A stretch of DNA of 9,579 nt from Thermoguttaceae bacterium (GTDB lineage: Bacteria > Planctomycetota > Planctomycetia > Pirellulales > Thermoguttaceae). The notes beneath the pieces are model-generated. The model was not told where the DNA came from, did no database searches, and worked only from the letters and a program-made list of their open reading frames with translations. The translations under genes were made by a program, and so were the position numbers. The stretch spans positions 1-9,579 of the forward strand of contig JANLFZ010000232.1 of NCBI GenBank assembly GCA_024653385.1, written 5' to 3'. Of the stretch, positions 6,657 through 9,579 are shown one piece after another. Within the stretch, counting starts at the first letter, position 1. The number at the start of each line of letters is the position of its first letter.

Positions 6657-6852
6657 GGCCGCCTTCCTCGGTTTCGACACGGCCCCATGTCGCGCGTGCC
6701 AGATCGCGATAATCCTCCTCGGTCCACTCCTCGCGGTAATCGACCACTGCTTGCGGCGGAATATCGTTGAGGATCATCGTGGCCAGGCGCAGCCGCTGGT
6801 CGGCGGGCAGGGGACGAATCGTTCGCTCATACAGATCTTCGACAGGCGCCAT
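6649..6852 (-). CDS. Antitoxin partner of the MazF-like toxin
   Basis: The product has 67 residues, starting MAPVEDLYERTIRPLPADQR and containing LRLATMILNDIPPQAVVDY, with an acidic C-terminal half (EEWTEEDYRDLARATW, then VETEEGGRV). Small proteins with LP..QRLRLA..ILNDIPP are, from memory, recurrent partners of PemK/MazF toxins in cyanobacteria and planctomycetes, usually annotated only as hypothetical. An acidic tail that wraps the toxin is expected for the role. The ATG at 6852 is supported by a strong AAGGAG Shine-Dalgarno 7 bases upstream; an upstream extension to 6906 would include unlikely sequence and overlap the promoter. I do not see a clear AbrB or ribbon-helix-helix DNA-binding motif, so autoregulation is unproven. 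Confidence 0.75.
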   Translation of the reverse strand: MAPVEDLYERTIRPLPADQRLRLATMILNDIPPQAVVDYREEWTEEDYRDLARATWGRVETEEGGRV

Positions 6853-6887
6853 GGACGCGCTCCTTGTTCTGGCCGAGCTTCCGCATG

Positions 6888-6917
6888 ATTCTATACGACC
6901 GCGCACTGCTTGGACAA
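6888..6917 (-). promoter_or_regulatory. Promoter candidate for the MazF-like toxin-antitoxin operon
   Basis: On the minus strand TTGTCC (6912-6917, four of six matches to TTGACA) is followed after 18 bases by TAGAAT (6888-6893, five of six matches to TATAAT). Transcription would start near 6881, giving a leader of about 29 bases that contains the AAGGAG ribosome binding site. The perfect 10-base palindrome AGAGTACTCT (6917-6926) abuts the -35 box and could be an operator, but that is a guess. Confidence 0.5.
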
Positions 6918-6942
6918 GAGTACTCTGTCGACCTCGCGACGC

Positions 6943-8844
6943 CTACTTCTCCGGCAGGATCCTGATCGGAATCGCCGGCGCCGTGCGCACGGCGGTCTCC
7001 TTGCCGGTCGACATCGTGCCGCTGAGGATCACGTTGACCTTCCAGCCCGCGGGAGCCTCCTTCGGGACGGTGATCGTCACGGGCAGTTCGCTCTTGTCGG
7101 CCGGGATGGGCTCGGTCTTCACGGCAATGCCGACCGGCGCGTCGACCACGGCAAGGTTGATCGGGAAGTTCGCCCCTTCCTTGCGCGCCGCCTTGACGTC
7201 TTCCGCTCCGATTACGGTACGGGCAAACGGCTGGTTGCCCACCGCGCCCGTGCCGACGATCGTCGGCGCGAAAGCGATCACGGGAGCATCGGGCGGGGCC
7301 GTGATCGTGAGCTTCGCCTGTGCCTGGCCCGCCGGGATGACCGCGTCGCTGGCGGCAAACCCCGGCGGCAGGCTCTGCACGGCCAGGTTGATCTCGCTGC
7401 CGAAGCCGTCGCGCCGATCGGCGGTCACCGTGACGACGACCGAATCGCCCTTGGCCACGCGCTGGACGTCGGGCACGGTGCGCAGCACGCAGTCGGGCTT
7501 GGGCGGCGCGGCCACGAGGCGATAGGCGAATTCGTTTCCGCCGTGGCCCTGGGCGTCTCGGATCCTCACGAGGTAGTCGCCGGCCGCCGGAAACGTGAAC
7601 GCCAAGCGCGAGTCGGCGTGGTGCAGCAATAGCGGCTGGTCCGGATCGACGAAATCGTCGCTCTCGGCGTGGATGCCGCCCTGCGCGTTCATCACACTAA
7701 GGAACGAGTCCAACGGCGATTCGAGCCGCCGGGCTTGCACGTCGAACACGAAGGTCTGGTTGGCCTGGGCCGTCACGAGGAAGTAGTCCACGTCGCCCGG
7801 CTGCTGGATGCGCCCGTTGATGACCACGGGCAGCGGTACCCGGTTCGCCTGCGCGATCGCGTCGTTCGGCTCGGTCTCGCGCACTTCGGCAAAGTCGCCC
7901 ACGGCGAACGGCACCACGTTCGTCGGGATCGCGCCGGGCACGGGCCCCACGAACCGCAGCGGCGGCGAGTCGGCCGGTATGGCCAGCGGCATGGTCGCGG
8001 CGGGCAAGGACACGCCGCCGAGTTCGAGTTGAACCGTCGTGTTCCGCTGACCGCCCAGCGGAAAAACGTCCGTCAGGTACGCAAAGGCCCCGATCGAAAG
8101 CCGGTAGATGAAATCGGCCCGGCCGCGGTAGATCACGTCGCGAACCTCGAGCGTGTAGTCGCCGTCCTGCGGGATCGTGTACGCCAAGAGCGAGTCGGGT
8201 TTGTGGCGAAAGCGGTCGACCGAGACCAGGGCCTTGCCGGCCGGATCGAACAGCGTCAGGCTCGTGTCGAGAAAACCGGGCACCGTGTCGGGCAGGTAGG
8301 CCAGAAGGCTTCTGGCTTGCACCTCGAACACGATCGTCTGGCCCTTCTTGGCGGCAAAGCGGAAGTAGTCGCGATCGTTGTCGAGCACCTGGCCGTTGAC
8401 GAGCACGGGCAAGGCGGGAAGCACTTGCGGCTTGGCCCGATCGCTATTCGGCTCGACCTCGTTGACCTCCGGCAATGCCCCGATGAAGAACCGCACCCGA
8501 TTCGAGGCGCCGCCGGGCGTGATCAAGCGAAGGTCGCGCTGGCCCAACTCGGCATCCGGGGCGACCGTGATCGCCACGCGCACCGCGTTGGGGTTCACCA
8601 CCTGAACGATCTTCGTGGAAACCCCGGCCCCGGTGATCCGCACGCCGCCGGCGTTCTGGAAATCCTTGCCGTTGATCGTGGCCTCGATCGTCTGCCCACG
8701 GGGCGCGCCGGCCGGATACACATAGGTGACGACCGGCGGCGGGGCCTGGGCCAGGGCCACTTGGGCGCCCAACGCGACCATCGCGGCCAATAGCGAAATC
8801 CAGGTGCGGCGACGACACAAGGCGAGCGATGTCGAGAGATTCAT
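6943..8844 (-). CDS. Secreted protein with two PPC domains and an IPT/TIG-like N-terminus
   Basis: The product has 633 residues. A signal peptide covers residues 1-32 (CRRRTWISLLAAMVALG, cleavage at ALA-QA). Residues about 37-122 look like an IPT/TIG immunoglobulin-like fold (VYPAGAPRGQTIEATINGKD). Two bacterial pre-peptidase C-terminal (PPC) domains follow. The first spans about 127-262, with EVEPNSDRA, NDRDYFRF, and DGDYTLEVRD. The second spans about 322-446, with ETEPNDAIAQAN, GDVDYFLV, and AGDYLVRIRD. The E-EPN, D-DYF and GDY-L-VRD motifs are the PPC signature. Residues about 450-633 look like two further beta-sandwiches. No catalytic domain is seen. In planctomycetes such proteins commonly accompany WD40 and c-type cytochrome-like genes, as here. 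An AGGAG Shine-Dalgarno (8856-8852) sits 7 bases before the ATG. A role in cell-surface binding or assembly is likely, but the partner is unknown. Confidence 0.88.
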   Translation of the reverse strand: MNLSTSLALCRRRTWISLLAAMVALGAQVALAQAPPPVVTYVYPAGAPRGQTIEATINGKDFQNAGGVRITGAGVSTKIVQVVNPNAVRVAITVAPDAELGQRDLRLITPGGASNRVRFFIGALPEVNEVEPNSDRAKPQVLPALPVLVNGQVLDNDRDYFRFAAKKGQTIVFEVQARSLLAYLPDTVPGFLDTSLTLFDPAGKALVSVDRFRHKPDSLLAYTIPQDGDYTLEVRDVIYRGRADFIYRLSIGAFAYLTDVFPLGGQRNTTVQLELGGVSLPAATMPLAIPADSPPLRFVGPVPGAIPTNVVPFAVGDFAEVRETEPNDAIAQANRVPLPVVINGRIQQPGDVDYFLVTAQANQTFVFDVQARRLESPLDSFLSVMNAQGGIHAESDDFVDPDQPLLLHHADSRLAFTFPAAGDYLVRIRDAQGHGGNEFAYRLVAAPPKPDCVLRTVPDVQRVAKGDSVVVTVTADRRDGFGSEINLAVQSLPPGFAASDAVIPAGQAQAKLTITAPPDAPVIAFAPTIVGTGAVGNQPFARTVIGAEDVKAARKEGANFPINLAVVDAPVGIAVKTEPIPADKSELPVTITVPKEAPAGWKVNVILSGTMSTGKETAVRTAPAIPIRILPEK

Positions 8845-8915
8845 CGTAGGACTCCTATTCGTAGGACGGCCCTTTCGGGCCGTCGCCGCCGACGGCCCCG
8901 AAGGGCCGTCCTACG
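8845..8915. repeat. 26-base inverted repeat plus direct repeat upstream of the PPC gene
   Basis: The arms at 8860-8885 and 8890-8915 are inverted copies with about two mismatches around a CCGC loop. Each arm also folds on itself: ACGGCCC-TTTC-GGGCCGT at 8866-8883 and ACGGCCC-CGAA-GGGCCGT at 8892-8909. The terminal CGTAGGAC of the left arm (8860-8867) is exactly repeated at 8845-8852, next to the PPC start codon, and its inverse GTCCTACG ends the right arm (8908-8915). CGTAGGACGGCCC-type palindromes are, from memory, widespread in planctomycete intergenic DNA. There is no T-run, so a classical terminator is unlikely. It lies between the WD40 stop codon and the PPC ribosome binding site. Confidence 0.8.
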
Positions 8916-8924
8916 TGCGGGCAG

Positions 8925-9579
8925 CTAGGGCACCGCCGGCGGCGGAACCTTCTCTCCCGCGACGACCTTCTTGACCAGGTCGGGGTTGTGGACGATCGGC
9001 GGGATTTTGTCGGGCGGGGTGGCGAGGTTGGCAGCGCGCCACTGGATGGCCCCCGGCGCGCCGGACGCCAGATAGCCCGCGGCCGAGACGATGATCCACT
9101 CGTCGGTGCGCGGGGCGAGTTGCACGAGCGTCGCCAAAAGTCGATTCTCGCCGGTGTGCCAGAGCTTCACGGTGCCGTCGCCCGAGGCCGTGGCCAGCTT
9201 CGTTCCATCGGCACAAAGCGCCGCACCGTAGACCCAGTCGCCGTGGCCCGCAAGCGTCGCCACGTGGGCGCCGCTATTGGGATCGTAGACCCGCACCGTC
9301 TTGTCGGTCAGGGGAACGTACATGCGGTTTCCGGCCGGCGCCCAAACCACGCCCAACGGCCAAGGCACCCCGAGGTCGATCACCCGGGCCAGTTGGCCGT
9401 TGTCGCGCCGGCGCAAGCGGATCGCGCGGTCGGTCGGGCCGGCCACCGCCACGGCCACCAGTTCGGCATTCGGGCCAAAGACGGCGCCGCTGACCGGTTC
9501 GAGCTGATCGAGTCGCACCAGCCGACCCGGCCCTTCCGGGCGGGAGGTGCAAATCGCGTGGGGATACCAGAGGTCGGGT
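8925..9579 (-). CDS. WD40-repeat protein, C-terminal part; 5' end beyond the window
   Basis: The frame is open from the right edge to the TAG at 8925-8927, giving 217 residues in the window; the N-terminus is missing. A clear WD40 repeat lies at about 9159-9248: LATLAGHGDWVYGAALCADG followed by SGDGTVKLWHT, with the GH and W-type ends. A weaker one precedes it at about 9282-9374 (GVVWAPAGNRMYVPLTDKTV then RVYD). The protein ends with DEWIIVSAAGYLASG, GAIQWRAANL and a Pro-rich tail, VAGEKVPPPAVP. The 'W…GY…G…I.WR' ending is familiar from planctomycete WD40 proteins in which the propeller is joined to other domains, so the missing part may hold a cytochrome-like or protease-like domain. The gene lies upstream of the PPC gene on the same strand, 80 bases apart, and is probably cotranscribed. 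A beta-propeller scaffold role is likely. Confidence 0.82.
   Translation of the reverse strand, partial: PDLWYPHAICTSRPEGPGRLVRLDQLEPVSGAVFGPNAELVAVAVAGPTDRAIRLRRRDNGQLARVIDLGVPWPLGVVWAPAGNRMYVPLTDKTVRVYDPNSGAHVATLAGHGDWVYGAALCADGTKLATASGDGTVKLWHTGENRLLATLVQLAPRTDEWIIVSAAGYLASGAPGAIQWRAANLATPPDKIPPIVHNPDLVKKVVAGEKVPPPAVP

Noticed and set aside
7669..8793. A 374-codon plus-strand open frame
   Set aside because: It is antisense to the PPC gene and shows only charged low-complexity sequence, so it is a shadow.
8860..8915. Intrinsic terminator between the WD40 and PPC genes
   Set aside because: The stem is long and GC-rich but no T-run follows it on the minus strand, and the ribosome binding site begins about 4 bases beyond the stem. 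It is better described as a repeat.

Overview
The window is high-GC bacterial DNA that reads as a planctomycete, probably of the Pirellulales type. The evidence is gene content. There is a secreted protein related to the hydrazine synthase alpha subunit, with a propeller and a c-type haem. There is also a large secreted protein with two PPC domains beside a WD40-repeat protein, a big secreted carbohydrate-active-looking enzyme, and several interspersed palindromic repeats of a kind I associate with these genomes. The assignment is inference; there is no rRNA or marker gene here.

Layout, left to right. Bases 1-2787 (minus strand) are one uninterrupted reading frame that leaves the window on the left, so its 3' end is missing. 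It encodes a signal peptide, a beta-sandwich, a helical region, a TolB/PD40-like propeller and a CxxCH haem site at the window edge. A divergent intergenic region (2788-2980) holds a promoter candidate on each strand. Bases 2981-3682 (plus strand) carry a DUF104-type antitoxin and a PIN-domain (VapC-like) toxin. Both look broken: the antitoxin by a frameshift, the toxin by one in-frame TAG at codon 109. Bases 3702-6098 (minus) encode a 798-residue secreted protein with a galactose-binding-like N-terminus and a probable glycoside-hydrolase-like core. A 228-base gap (6099-6326) is filled with small palindromic repeats. Bases 6327-6852 (minus) are an intact MazF/PemK-like toxin and its antitoxin, with their own promoter candidate. 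Bases 6943-8844 (minus) are the PPC-domain protein. A large inverted repeat lies at 8845-8915, and the C-terminal part of a WD40 protein (8925 to the right edge) follows.

How the genes relate. The WD40 and PPC genes are consecutive on the same strand and are probably transcribed together, although a 26-base inverted repeat lies between them. The secreted enzyme sits between two toxin-antitoxin modules of different families, one decayed and one apparently intact. No gene here gives a complete pathway. The most interesting points are the hydrazine-synthase-alpha-like protein that shows only one haem site, the double-lesion toxin-antitoxin pair whose two halves are still readable, and the repeat-derived hairpin next to the PPC gene's ribosome binding site.
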